NCBI GenBank assembly: GCA_964616755.1
Contig: CAZTSI010000018.1
Span: forward strand, 1 to 62,803
Reading direction: 5' to 3'
Source of the DNA: CAYNFR01 sp964616755
GTDB lineage: Bacteria; Bacteroidota; Bacteroidia; Chitinophagales; Saprospiraceae
DNA length: 62,803 bases
The notes beneath the pieces were generated by a model. The model was given only the letters and a program-made list of their open reading frames with translations, was not told the DNA's origin and did not search any database. Of this stretch, positions 8,018 through 16,143 are shown one piece after another. Numbering within the stretch: position 1 is the first letter of the stretch; every line of letters starts with the position of its first letter. A program made the translations under genes and the position numbers.

Positions 8018-10206
8018 TTAGTCCTCATCCGATACATTCTGACTGCTCAATCCTTGTAATAGTTCTTTGATTGTTGCAATCTCACTTGCAAGCTTCGCAT
8101 TTTGTGTATTGGCACTCAAAATTTCTTTTTGTAAACCCTTTATTAAAAGTTGTTGTTCTTTGATAGCCTCGTTTAAAACCGCTGTTAGTTTAGCGTAGTC
8201 TACTGACTTATATCCATCTCCATTAGTTTTTACCACCTCTGGCATTACCGCTTCAACATTCTGAGCTAAAAATCCCACTTGTCGCTCCGTCGGGAAGTTA
8301 TAGCCCTTGAATTCATCGACTCTAAAATCGTAGTTGACACCATTGATGGCCATAACCTTCTCTAAAGCTCCAGATACCTGCGTGATGTTTTTCTTAAATC
8401 GCTCATCTGAACTAGAGTGAATCTGCATCGCTAGTATGTCGCCATTAACCTCTAACTTTATTTCTCTACCTGGCATTAATGCTGTAGTAACACTTCCTCG
8501 GCCAATAGCCATTCTTCCATTGCTAGTAATAACCGTAGTATCAGAACCATCTATAAAGAAAAGATCATTTCCATCCATAGTCATGTATCTATCGCTAGTT
8601 AATGTACCATCATGTCGGTAAATAACACTATCTGTCTCTGTTGCTAATATCTGTTCCGCTGTTACTTCAATTACATTACCATCTACATCCACCGCTAAAA
8701 ACGTCGTAAATGTCCCCGTTATAGCCGTGTCACCGTAGGTCTCAAATTGAACCAAATTAGAGACCTTGACAGTATCCGCATTTATAGTAACACCGTCAGT
8801 TACGCTTGACAAAGTGATATCATTAGTAGCCGATATACTTGCTGTTGTAGCTGCGGTTATATCGGTTGATGTACCACTTGTGATTACTGTACTTCCTGAA
8901 GTAGACGCTATTGTCACGTCGCCTGAAGTTGCTGTGTGTGAAACCGAATCAGCACTAACAGTATATTCATCCACACCTGTAAACGTCAAATCATTGCCAG
9001 CACCCGTTAACGTCCTATTTCCCGTNNNNNNNNNNNNNNNNNNNNNNNNNNNNNNNNNNNNNNNNNNNNNNNNNNNNNNNNNNNNNNNNNNNNNNNNNNN
9101 NNNNNNNNNNNNNNNNNNNNNNNNNCCACACCTGTAAACGTCAAATCATTGCCAGCACCCGTTAACGTCCTATTTCCCGTCAACGTACCATCAAAATTGT
9201 ATATCGTACTATCTGTCTCTGTTGCTAATATCTGTTCCGCTGTTACTTCAATTACATTACCATCTACATCCACCGCTAAAAACGTCGTAAATGTCCCCGT
9301 TATAGCCGTGTCACCGTAACTACCTAGTTTTATGCTCCCCAAATCATCCAAAAAGAGTATACTATCTGTGGTGCTGGATCTGAATTTTACTTCCTCGTCG
9401 GAATTAATTAAAATTATGTTTTGACCGTCTTGCTGAAAGGTCATTTCATCACCATTAATCGTTACTTGACCAGTAGAATTAAAGGTCAATGAGTCGATAT
9501 TATTGAATGTCAAGGAGTTGCCATTACCGCTGACCGTTCTGTCTTCATCCAGTGTACCATCAGCTAGGTAGAAGGTGTTTGCTCCTAATATGGGTGATAA
9601 ATCTACGGTTTGAGTATTTGTTGGCCCAAGGATTGCCGTTGGGTTCTCGACAAAAACTAGGGCTGTATCACCTTGAACAGTAATACTTGATATGTATTCG
9701 TTTGATGTAACAGTATCTTGGTCAGCATCATTTGATAAATTGATCAAGGTTCTAATGGTAGCAATCGAATCGCTTAATTGCGTGTCTGTGGCAAATAGGC
9801 TGTCGAGGTTAACTACTGAAAAATGGCGATCACCATTGTATAAGGCTAGTGAGTCTACTGTCAATAACTCTAGCGTCAAGGGAAATTCTATAACATCACC
9901 TGATCCATCATTTGCGGTGCCTAAGAAGTAATGGTTATCTCCTGTGAAATTACCCAAACCATATCCATACAGCTTGAGCATCAAGGCATCAACATTGGGA
10001 TCCAACGGGGTCGAAATATTATTGTTAGTCGATCGTCCAATGCGTAATAATGTGTCTATTTGGAAAAATTCTCCGGCACGTTCAATTTCAAAATCGCGAT
10101 GAATACCATTTGTTAATTTATTCTCACCAATTTTGACCTGTGCCTGGAGGACGCTGGCACAGATGATAGTAACTGCCGCGAGCAATAATAGTCGCAAAGT
10201 TCTCAT
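8018..10206 (-). CDS. Secreted adhesin with C-terminal S74 chaperone domain, interrupted by an assembly gap
   Basis: One gene split by 100 N. The N-terminal part starts at the ATG at 10206 with a signal peptide (MRTLRLLLLAAVTII, cleavage near LQAQ). The middle is low-complexity, rich in T, S, D and G, and built of repeated modules such as GTFTTFLAVDVDGNVIEV. The C-terminus is a peptidase S74 domain, the intramolecular chaperone of phage endosialidases and tail fibres, with the conserved SSDERFKKNI (the Ser is the expected self-cleavage site), VGFLAQNVE and a terminal coiled coil. Such proteins trimerise and the chaperone is then shed. The two halves are out of frame as written, but the same 55 bp flanks the gap on both sides. 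Removing one copy plus the N restores a single frame of about 677 aa. No type IX sorting domain was seen. Confidence 0.85.
8627..8737 (-). repeat. 111-bp direct repeat, distal copy
   Basis: Identical base for base to 9208-9318. It encodes one copy of the adhesin module around AVDVDGNVIEVTAEQILATE. Confidence 0.95.
8971..9025. repeat. 55-bp direct repeat flanking the N gap, left copy
   Basis: Identical to 9126-9180 and ends exactly at the first N. It encodes the adhesin stretch TGNRTLTGAGNDLTFTGV on the minus strand. An exact duplicate on both sides of a scaffold gap is typical of two contigs that share an end. Confidence 0.97.
9026..9125. other. Assembly gap of 100 N
   Basis: Exactly 100 undetermined bases, a conventional placeholder length, inside the adhesin gene. 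Confidence 1.
9126..9180. repeat. 55-bp direct repeat flanking the N gap, right copy
   Basis: Identical to 8971-9025 and begins exactly after the last N. Confidence 0.97.
9208..9318 (-). repeat. 111-bp direct repeat, proximal copy
   Basis: Identical to 8627-8737. The written spacing is 581 bp; without the duplicated 55 bp and the N it would be 426 bp, that is 142 codons, so the modules are in phase. Confidence 0.95.
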
Positions 10207-10481
10207 TTGAAAAAAATTTAAAGTTTAAGCAATCAGTCTTGGCATAGTGCCACGAGGTTCTAGGATCGAACTTAAGTTGGTAGGTTAGGTATAAATAGAC
10301 CGTGAGCTTGAGCCTTTGATCCAATTTCATGACAATGTTACATACAAATTCATATATAAAAAAATATTATATATGTTTTTTTAATATTTCTTAGGGTTTC
10401 TACCCAAACAGGCCGCGTTTGGGGTTATTTGCCACAACTTTTTGCTCTTTGATTTTATTTGAGCTACTTCAAGAACCTTCA
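10207..10481. other. Intergenic region with weak hairpins
   Basis: It holds the leader of the adhesin gene and the 3' end of the hydrolase transcript, both on the minus strand. CCCAAAC at 10403-10409 pairs with GTTTGGG at 10417-10423, but no T tract follows on either strand. An AT-rich inverted repeat (CATATATA against TATATATG) lies at 10351-10375. I see no gene here. Confidence 0.5.
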
Positions 10482-11438
10482 TTAAGGATGTTCCTCTTTC
10501 AAAAACTCTCGCAAATCCTTGCTACTTTGAAGTGGTAATTCATGCATCGGCAAATGGCCAATACCTGCATATACGATTAACCTATTAGTAGGGATATCTC
10601 GTTGAAATTTATAGGCTGATTGCACATTAATAATATTGTCTTGATCGCCCCAGAGTATAAGGGTAGGCATACTTAGGCCTTGAATCAGGGCGGTATCTCT
10701 TCCTGCAAAAGATTGTTGCATCCGCTGGACTAATACTTCTCTATTTCCTTCTCTCAACAATAAATCCATATATGTTTTTACTTCCTCTGCGGTCACCAGG
10801 GAATCATTGGCATAGGTCTTGAGTAAGGTTTTTCTGATAACACTCTCTGGTGTGATCTTCTTCATAAGTCCACTTAAAGTCTTATTTTGAAGCATCTTGA
10901 AGCCGATAGGGGTAGACTTACTCGATGTAGTGTTAGCATAACCCGACGAGTTTACCAAAATCAATTTTTTAACCTTCTCGGGATGTTGTAAAGCATAATG
11001 CCAAGCTATGGAGCCACCCATACTATTACCCCCTAGATAAAACGTATCTAGAGCCATACTATCGACGAAAGCGCTGAGAAACGCCACTTGGGCGCTGTCA
11101 CAGTATCGCTCACTAGAAATAGGGCCTGTTAAGCCATATCCTGGTAGATCCATCGTGACAACGTTAAGACTATCTGAGAGTAAGCCCTGCCATGCTGCCC
11201 AGTTGCGAAGATTGCCACCAAACCCATGCACCAACAAGAGCGTCGAACCGACACCAGTGCTTCTATAATGCACCTCCGTACTATCATAATGAAGAAACTT
11301 GGAGTCTGCAAAGGCATACTCTTTTCTTAATTTTTCAACTGGAATGTCTGCTTTATATTGGGCTTCGACCCATACCGCCAATACCAATCCGATAGCAATT
11401 ATACTGTAGGCTAACCATTTAATCATTTTAGACTTCAT
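10482..11438 (-). CDS. Membrane-anchored alpha/beta hydrolase
   Basis: 318 aa. One N-terminal hydrophobic segment (about residues 7-25) without a lipobox suggests a membrane anchor or signal. The alpha/beta-hydrolase core has the oxyanion segment LLVHGFGGNLRNW, the nucleophile elbow GGNSMGGS, the acid in LILWGDQDNI and the catalytic His in GIGHLPMHE. Together these give a complete Ser-Asp-His triad. The substrate cannot be deduced; esterase or C-C hydrolase activity are both possible. It is divergent from the hydroxylase gene, with about 80 bp between the starts. Confidence 0.85.
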   Translation of the reverse strand: MKSKMIKWLAYSIIAIGLVLAVWVEAQYKADIPVEKLRKEYAFADSKFLHYDSTEVHYRSTGVGSTLLLVHGFGGNLRNWAAWQGLLSDSLNVVTMDLPGYGLTGPISSERYCDSAQVAFLSAFVDSMALDTFYLGGNSMGGSIAWHYALQHPEKVKKLILVNSSGYANTTSSKSTPIGFKMLQNKTLSGLMKKITPESVIRKTLLKTYANDSLVTAEEVKTYMDLLLREGNREVLVQRMQQSFAGRDTALIQGLSMPTLILWGDQDNIINVQSAYKFQRDIPTNRLIVYAGIGHLPMHELPLQSSKDLREFLKEEHP

Positions 11439-11518
11439 TCTCTCGTTTTACAGCGATCCTTTTATGAAATGTGAATATCTGTTATTATTTTGCACTATCA
11501 AGACTTAAAACATCAAAA

Positions 11519-12589
11519 ATGCGCGAATTCTTTACCCAGCCTAATATTGACTTCTTTGCGGTTTTGGGAATTCTGATTTTTTTTGGTCTCGTTGAAACCC
11601 TAGCGGGTCATTATCAGCATACTAGGCGAGACAAAGACGATTGGATACTAGAGATTGTAGGCTTTTTTGTAGTGATTATAGCAAAAACAGTCGTGTTTTC
11701 TGCAGTGTTTTACTTATTTAAGTTTTTGATGCCAACAGCGAATTCTTCCTTAGGTAGTTGGCCATTTTTAGCGAGTTGTTTATTTTATCTTTTGATAGAT
11801 GATTTTCTACAATACTGGTATCATCGCACGGCACATGAATATCAATGGTTATGGAAACATCATAAGTCTCACCATGACGCTGAAGAGATGGGCATCCTAG
11901 TCTCGTATCGCAACAGTTTGACATATTATTTACTTATGCCCAATATTTGGTGGGCGGGTATTTGTACCTTCTTGGGTCTAGCTCCTGCTGTAGTTTTTGG
12001 TTTAGTTTTTAAGCAGATTATTGTCACCGCCTCACACAGCACTTGGCCTTGGGATCGATCGTTGTATCAATCAAAATGGTTAAGACCCCTGGCAAGTCTC
12101 ATAGAAAGAATATTTATTACACCTGCTTTTCATCATGGTCATCATGGCAAGTCAAAGGCAGATGGCATAAGTGATCCGAATGGAAATTTTGGCAATACAT
12201 TTTCACTTTGGGATCAACTTTTTGGCACAGCCACATTTGCTAGAGCCTTCCCCCATAGTTATGGCATGCAAGTAAATACAAATGATTCTTGGTCAAGTCA
12301 GTTATTTTATCCCTTTGTAAAGGCTCAAAATCCCAAAAGTGAGCTTTCGGGTGATCATATTCGCGTTCAACAAACCGTCAATGAACCATTCAAATCCGTT
12401 TTACCCAAGGGTACTTACTTATATTGCCAATGTGGTTTCAGCTCTGAACAGCCCTTTTGTAATGGTGCTCACCACGGAAGTAAGCACAAGCCTTTGCTCT
12501 TGCATGTAGCTTCGGACAAGGTAGTTAGCCTATGTCAATGTAAGCGCACTAGGACGCCGCCATATTGCGACAACTCTCATTTGAGTTAA
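11519..12589 (+). CDS. Fatty-acid hydroxylase/sterol desaturase fused to two CDGSH iron-sulfur motifs
   Basis: 356 aa from the ATG at 11519; an upstream in-frame GTG at 11471 gives a poor N-terminus. Residues 1-245 are an integral-membrane di-iron hydroxylase with four or five hydrophobic segments and the His clusters YHRTAH (His102, His106), KHHKSHH (His114-119) and FHHGHHGK (His205-209). Residues 300-356 are a CDGSH region with two complete C-x-C-x8-C-x3-H motifs: CQCGFSSEQPFCNGAH (Cys303, 305, 314, His318) and CQCKRTRTPPYCDNSH (Cys339, 341, 350, His354). Each should hold a 2Fe-2S cluster. Related hydroxylases use a fused cytochrome b5 as electron donor, so the CDGSH part may play that role; this is inference. 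Confidence 0.85.
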   Translation: MREFFTQPNIDFFAVLGILIFFGLVETLAGHYQHTRRDKDDWILEIVGFFVVIIAKTVVFSAVFYLFKFLMPTANSSLGSWPFLASCLFYLLIDDFLQYWYHRTAHEYQWLWKHHKSHHDAEEMGILVSYRNSLTYYLLMPNIWWAGICTFLGLAPAVVFGLVFKQIIVTASHSTWPWDRSLYQSKWLRPLASLIERIFITPAFHHGHHGKSKADGISDPNGNFGNTFSLWDQLFGTATFARAFPHSYGMQVNTNDSWSSQLFYPFVKAQNPKSELSGDHIRVQQTVNEPFKSVLPKGTYLYCQCGFSSEQPFCNGAHHGSKHKPLLLHVASDKVVSLCQCKRTRTPPYCDNSHLS

Positions 12590-12661
12590 AAAATTGAGGA
12601 TTCTACGAGATCAATCGTCATAAACTAGTCGTCGTAGTAGGTAGTCATTTTAATTTTGATA

Positions 12662-12669
12662 TATATTTG
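12662..12669 (+). promoter_or_regulatory. -7 promoter element upstream of tRNA-Met
   Basis: TATATTTG is an exact match to the Bacteroidota -7 consensus TAnnTTTG and lies 17 bp before the mature tRNA 5' end. No clear -33 TTTG is seen at the usual spacing. Confidence 0.45.
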
Positions 12670-12686
12670 CCGCTCGTTTTAAAGAT

Positions 12687-12760
12687 GGCGTGGTAGCTCA
12701 GCTGGTTAGAGCGCAGGATTCATAATCCTGAGGTCGGCGGATCATGCCCGCCTCACGCTA
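12687..12760 (+). tRNA. tRNA-Met (CAU), probably elongator
   Basis: A 74-nt cloverleaf: acceptor GGCGTGG against TCACGCT (G1-T72 and G7-T66 wobbles), D stem GCTC/GAGC, anticodon stem CAGGA/TCCTG with loop TTCATAA (anticodon CAT at 12719-12722), a 5-nt variable loop, and T stem GGCGG/CCGCC. No CCA is encoded. The T loop is ATCATGC instead of the usual TTCRANY form: positions 54 and 58 are A and T rather than T and A, while T55, C56 and purine 57 are kept. The acceptor and anticodon stem fit elongator Met better than initiator or lysidine-modified Ile, but this was judged by eye. Confidence 0.9.
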
Positions 12761-12766
12761 CTTCAC

Positions 12767-12804
12767 TAAAAGCCCATAGAAGTTGATTTTATGGGCTTTT
12801 TTCT
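12767..12804 (+). terminator. Intrinsic terminator after tRNA-Met
   Basis: AAAAGCCCATA pairs with TATGGGCTTTT (11 bp, loop of about 11 nt) and is followed by a T run, a few bases after the tRNA. The A tract also allows weak use on the opposite strand, facing the OmpA-like gene. Confidence 0.85.
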
Positions 12805-12878
12805 ATTGGGCTTTATATTTTCGAAAACTCTTTGTTGCCCACTATTGACTCTACTGAGGCTAGTATGTGGTTTGTATT

Positions 12879-13289
12879 TCAGATCATAATCTTCCTAAGA
12901 ATTATATCGACGCGCCGATTGCTCAGGCGACCTTTCCAAGTATCGTTGTCAAATATGGGGCTGTCTTCGCCAAAATCATATTTATCGATAAATGATTTAT
13001 CAATACCTAGCTTTTCGAGTTCTTGAATCGCGGCGGCACTCCGCATCTGCGACAGGTATTGATTGTATTCTCTGCGGCCAATATCATCAGTATGACCGTG
13101 GACTTCGATTTGATACACTTCGATAGGCACAGCGCTGTTAATAAATTCAGTGAGCTCATTAATCTGATCTTGATCAATAAAGTAACTCCCGCCGCTAAAA
13201 AAAATGCTCATCACTTTATCCTCAGGCCCCAAACCTTGGGCTGCAATCAACTGAATACCACTTATCACAAAGAGAATGGTGTAACGCAT
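12879..13289 (-). CDS. Small OmpA-family periplasmic protein
   Basis: 136 aa with an N-terminal signal peptide (MRYTILFVISGIQLIAAQG). The rest is one OmpA_C-like peptidoglycan-binding domain, seen in VHGHTDDIGRREYNQYLSQMR (His-Thr-Asp near residue 66) and the NRRVDI near the end. There is no beta barrel, so it is probably a soluble or loosely attached wall-binding protein. It ends opposite the tRNA terminator, and its upstream neighbour is a separate permease gene about 100 bp away. Confidence 0.85.
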   Translation of the reverse strand: MRYTILFVISGIQLIAAQGLGPEDKVMSIFFSGGSYFIDQDQINELTEFINSAVPIEVYQIEVHGHTDDIGRREYNQYLSQMRSAAAIQELEKLGIDKSFIDKYDFGEDSPIFDNDTWKGRLSNRRVDIILRKIMI

Positions 13290-13385
13290 ATAGTATGAAC
13301 GTGCTAGAGCGCTTTTCGTTTGGGCCGAAGCCCTTACAAAATTCGAGTAAACACTATATTATCTCATTTCGACTAAAAGAAAAGA

Positions 13386-14267
13386 TTAAACCTTGTTCGT
13401 TTCTAGCTTATCATGATGGGCAATTGCGGCTCGCAACATTATGATTGCCGTGTAGAGTATGATAGCGATAACTAGCCAGCGCAGTACTTCTAGTTCCAAG
13501 GACTTTACGATAAACGCTGCGATAGCTACTGCTATAACGCCAGGTATCGCCATGGCTACTGCGGCCTTGCGATTATAAGCTCCTTCTTTTATAAAACGTA
13601 CTGATGCTGGGGGCATTAGAAAGGCACATGAACCCATCATAATGGGAAAGGCAACTTTAGGTGACATCCCCAAGGCAAAGACTAACGCCATGCAGGGTGC
13701 ATAAAGTCCTACGCCCGCTGTCATTAGTGCTCCTAACACAAAATTGGCCACTACAGCTAAAAGAAGTTTTCCAGAGCTCAAACCGATTGCGGTGCCCCCT
13801 CCTTGAATCCAAGACATATTGGTAGCCAACATAAAAAATGCAGTAATCAACAAGGCTACCCCCATGACTAGTTGGATCTTTTTTTCAGCTAGTTTGGCGA
13901 CAATTCCTGCGCCGAGCACAGCCCCTAGAGCAGCAGATATAAACATCGATAGCAAGGTGACAGGCTCTACTTCGATGATCGTAATGAATATCAATGCTTG
14001 TAGCAATACAGGTATGGTGTTAGCGACATTCATCGTACCAGGGATCAGTTTGTCCGACGTCTGTTTTGTGAACTTTAAAAGAGCCGTCTGTGGTGCAAAA
14101 GCCCCTATACCGAGCACATCAAAAAAATTGACTACGAACCCTATGAGCCCAGTTTTTAACCAACTACTATTTTCGAGGGTATCTTTATGTGCTTCAAAGT
14201 CCCTCGTCAACACTATTGAAAACCAGAGCGTCAATCCAGCTAATGAAACCCAAACGGCGGTGATCAT
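13386..14267 (-). CDS. TauE/SafE family permease (TSUP)
   Basis: 293 aa with eight or more hydrophobic segments and a short basic C-terminus. The repeated glycine-rich entry motifs of the TSUP family are visible: LIGFVVNFFDVLGIGAFAP near the N-terminus and GALMTAGVGLYAPCMALVF in the second half. Members move sulfite, organosulfonates, sulfur compounds or other anions; the cargo is not shown by the sequence. It lies 64 bp downstream of the serine dehydratase on the same strand, so co-transcription is possible. Confidence 0.85.
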   Translation of the reverse strand: MITAVWVSLAGLTLWFSIVLTRDFEAHKDTLENSSWLKTGLIGFVVNFFDVLGIGAFAPQTALLKFTKQTSDKLIPGTMNVANTIPVLLQALIFITIIEVEPVTLLSMFISAALGAVLGAGIVAKLAEKKIQLVMGVALLITAFFMLATNMSWIQGGGTAIGLSSGKLLLAVVANFVLGALMTAGVGLYAPCMALVFALGMSPKVAFPIMMGSCAFLMPPASVRFIKEGAYNRKAAVAMAIPGVIAVAIAAFIVKSLELEVLRWLVIAIILYTAIIMLRAAIAHHDKLETNKV

Positions 14268-14331
14268 TGCGATGTTTTAAAGTTTTGAATAATGGCCTAT
14301 TCTAAATCTGAAATAGTGCTAACCAAAGATA

Positions 14332-15921
14332 TCAACATACTTTAAAAAATGATTTTTGTTGTTTTAATTCGTCATTTTCTAGTTGGGCTTCAATTTCTTT
14401 AGCAGTCTTAGTGATGGCGAGTCCTCCTAGACCGGTACATCTGAGCGTATTGGGCAATGCATCACCCACTTTTTTCATAGTTTCTATCACTTCGTCTAGG
14501 GGTATGAGGTGGTCATAATCTGACAATGCCATATTCGTGCACGCTATAGCATTTGTTGCTGCCATAACATTTCTATTGAGGCAAGGGGCCTCTACACGAT
14601 CTGCTATCATATCACAGATCATTCCTAGACTCGACTGCAGGGCCATGGAGGCGGCAGACAGCGATTGATGAAGTGTACCCTTTTTCAGGCTTACGATACC
14701 TGCTGCGGCCATACCCGAACCCGATCCGCATTCGGCCATACAGCCTCCGACCTCCGCCGCAAATGTTGCATGGGCAGCAATAAATACACCGATCATTCCA
14801 GCAGCCAAGAGGGCTTTTACCATGTCATCTTCTCCAAGCTTGAGTGAAGTGCCCACACCAAGGATGGCCCCTGGTAATGCCCCACAGGACCCAGCAGTAG
14901 GTGCGGCGACGATCACGCCCATCGAGCTCTTTACTTCCATCATGGCAGAGGTATACAATATCACTTGATTTAAAATGTCACCTTCGACTACCTGTTTATC
15001 TTTGATTTTTTGTTGAAGGCCGAGGGATTGTGGACCTAAGATTCGGTCGACGTAACTAGTGCCTTTTAATCCCTCATTTATAGAGTTACGCATTATTTTG
15101 AAAATGCTTCTCATTTTTTCAAAGACCTCCTCTTTTGAAATATTTCCTCGCTCACTTTCGTAGGCTACCGCTAGTTCCCAGAGTTCGAGATCTTTACCCT
15201 GGTTATATTGAAGCATTTCTTGGCAAGTTATAAATGGAACAGACAAATTTTTTCTGGATTTTATAGGAAGTACGGGATGAATTTTTTTGATGCAGTCTAC
15301 TTCATTAGATTCCAGTAATTCGGCGCAAAGGTCATCGTCAATAAATTGATCTGATTTTATTTCAATAAATGACGTAACACCTCGGCGGATTTCAATTTCG
15401 TCGCAGACAAAGGATCTTTTGATATGTTCGACGAGCTTTTCTGATGGTGTGCCGTATATAAGAGTCTGATAAAAATCGCCGGCCATCGATACGCTAGCGC
15501 CGTCTATTTCGATTACTTCGATCATACCACCTCCCATGGATAGGGCAGTAAGCGATCGTATTTCTTTTTGGTTTTTTAATGTGATCTTGTAAGTATTGGG
15601 ATGCGTAGCACCTATGGGGTGGATATCGATATTGATTTTTAGTCCTGCTTCTTCTACCGCCCATAGATATTCGGGTAGTCGCACGTCATCTGCCTCCCAA
15701 CCCAAAAATCCGCCGAATAGTCCCATGTCAGAACCTTGACCTTTATGTGTAGTGGCGAGTGAACCGTTTGGGTCAAATTCAATATTCACTTCTTGAATAT
15801 CCTCATCCATCAGATTGCGACATATTCTACCTATGCGTATAGATGCAGCGCAATGTGAACTCGATGGTCCGCGCATCACAGGACCGATCACGTCATTAAA
15901 AATACTGGGATAGCTTTTCAT
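14332..15921 (-). CDS. sdaA: L-serine ammonia-lyase, iron-sulfur dependent, fused beta-alpha form
   Basis: 529 aa, the fused single-chain form of L-serine dehydratase, which deaminates L-serine to pyruvate and ammonia in the cytoplasm. The beta domain opens with IGPVMRGPSSSHCAASIRIGR and contains SDMGLFGGFLGW. The alpha domain (about residue 210 on) carries ATTSGS-like AAPTAGSCGALPGAILGVG, GGCMAECGSGSG, EAPCLNRNVMAATNA and TLRCTGLGGLA, with the Cys residues expected to hold the 4Fe-4S cluster. A start at ATG 15921 gives a complete domain. About 220 bp without a gene separates it from tex. Confidence 0.93.
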   Translation of the reverse strand: MKSYPSIFNDVIGPVMRGPSSSHCAASIRIGRICRNLMDEDIQEVNIEFDPNGSLATTHKGQGSDMGLFGGFLGWEADDVRLPEYLWAVEEAGLKINIDIHPIGATHPNTYKITLKNQKEIRSLTALSMGGGMIEVIEIDGASVSMAGDFYQTLIYGTPSEKLVEHIKRSFVCDEIEIRRGVTSFIEIKSDQFIDDDLCAELLESNEVDCIKKIHPVLPIKSRKNLSVPFITCQEMLQYNQGKDLELWELAVAYESERGNISKEEVFEKMRSIFKIMRNSINEGLKGTSYVDRILGPQSLGLQQKIKDKQVVEGDILNQVILYTSAMMEVKSSMGVIVAAPTAGSCGALPGAILGVGTSLKLGEDDMVKALLAAGMIGVFIAAHATFAAEVGGCMAECGSGSGMAAAGIVSLKKGTLHQSLSAASMALQSSLGMICDMIADRVEAPCLNRNVMAATNAIACTNMALSDYDHLIPLDEVIETMKKVGDALPNTLRCTGLGGLAITKTAKEIEAQLENDELKQQKSFFKVC

Positions 15922-16143
15922 AGTGTCAAGTTAACTATTTATCAATTTAAAGCGTCGCGTACAGTATAAAACTATAAACTGACTTCCTTGTCGAGTAGTG
16001 AGATAAGTCACCGGTTTAGGAAGTAGTCTAAAGATAATCCGTTTTTATTATTGGTTGGATGACTCGACTTATATAGCGTACTATAGTTAAGCGATTAGTA
16101 AGGGCAGAAAGGTTGATGAAGGTCCTAGACGTTGTAGGCGGCT

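Noticed and set aside
8018..10206. Phage tail or prophage region suggested by the S74 domain
   Set aside because: No other phage genes lie around it. A signal peptide and module repeats fit a cellular surface adhesin.
10345..10375. CAAATTCA (a -7-like box on the minus strand) and an AT-rich inverted repeat before the adhesin gene
   Set aside because: One mismatch in the -7 box, no -33 box at 19 bp, and AT-only repeats are expected by chance here.
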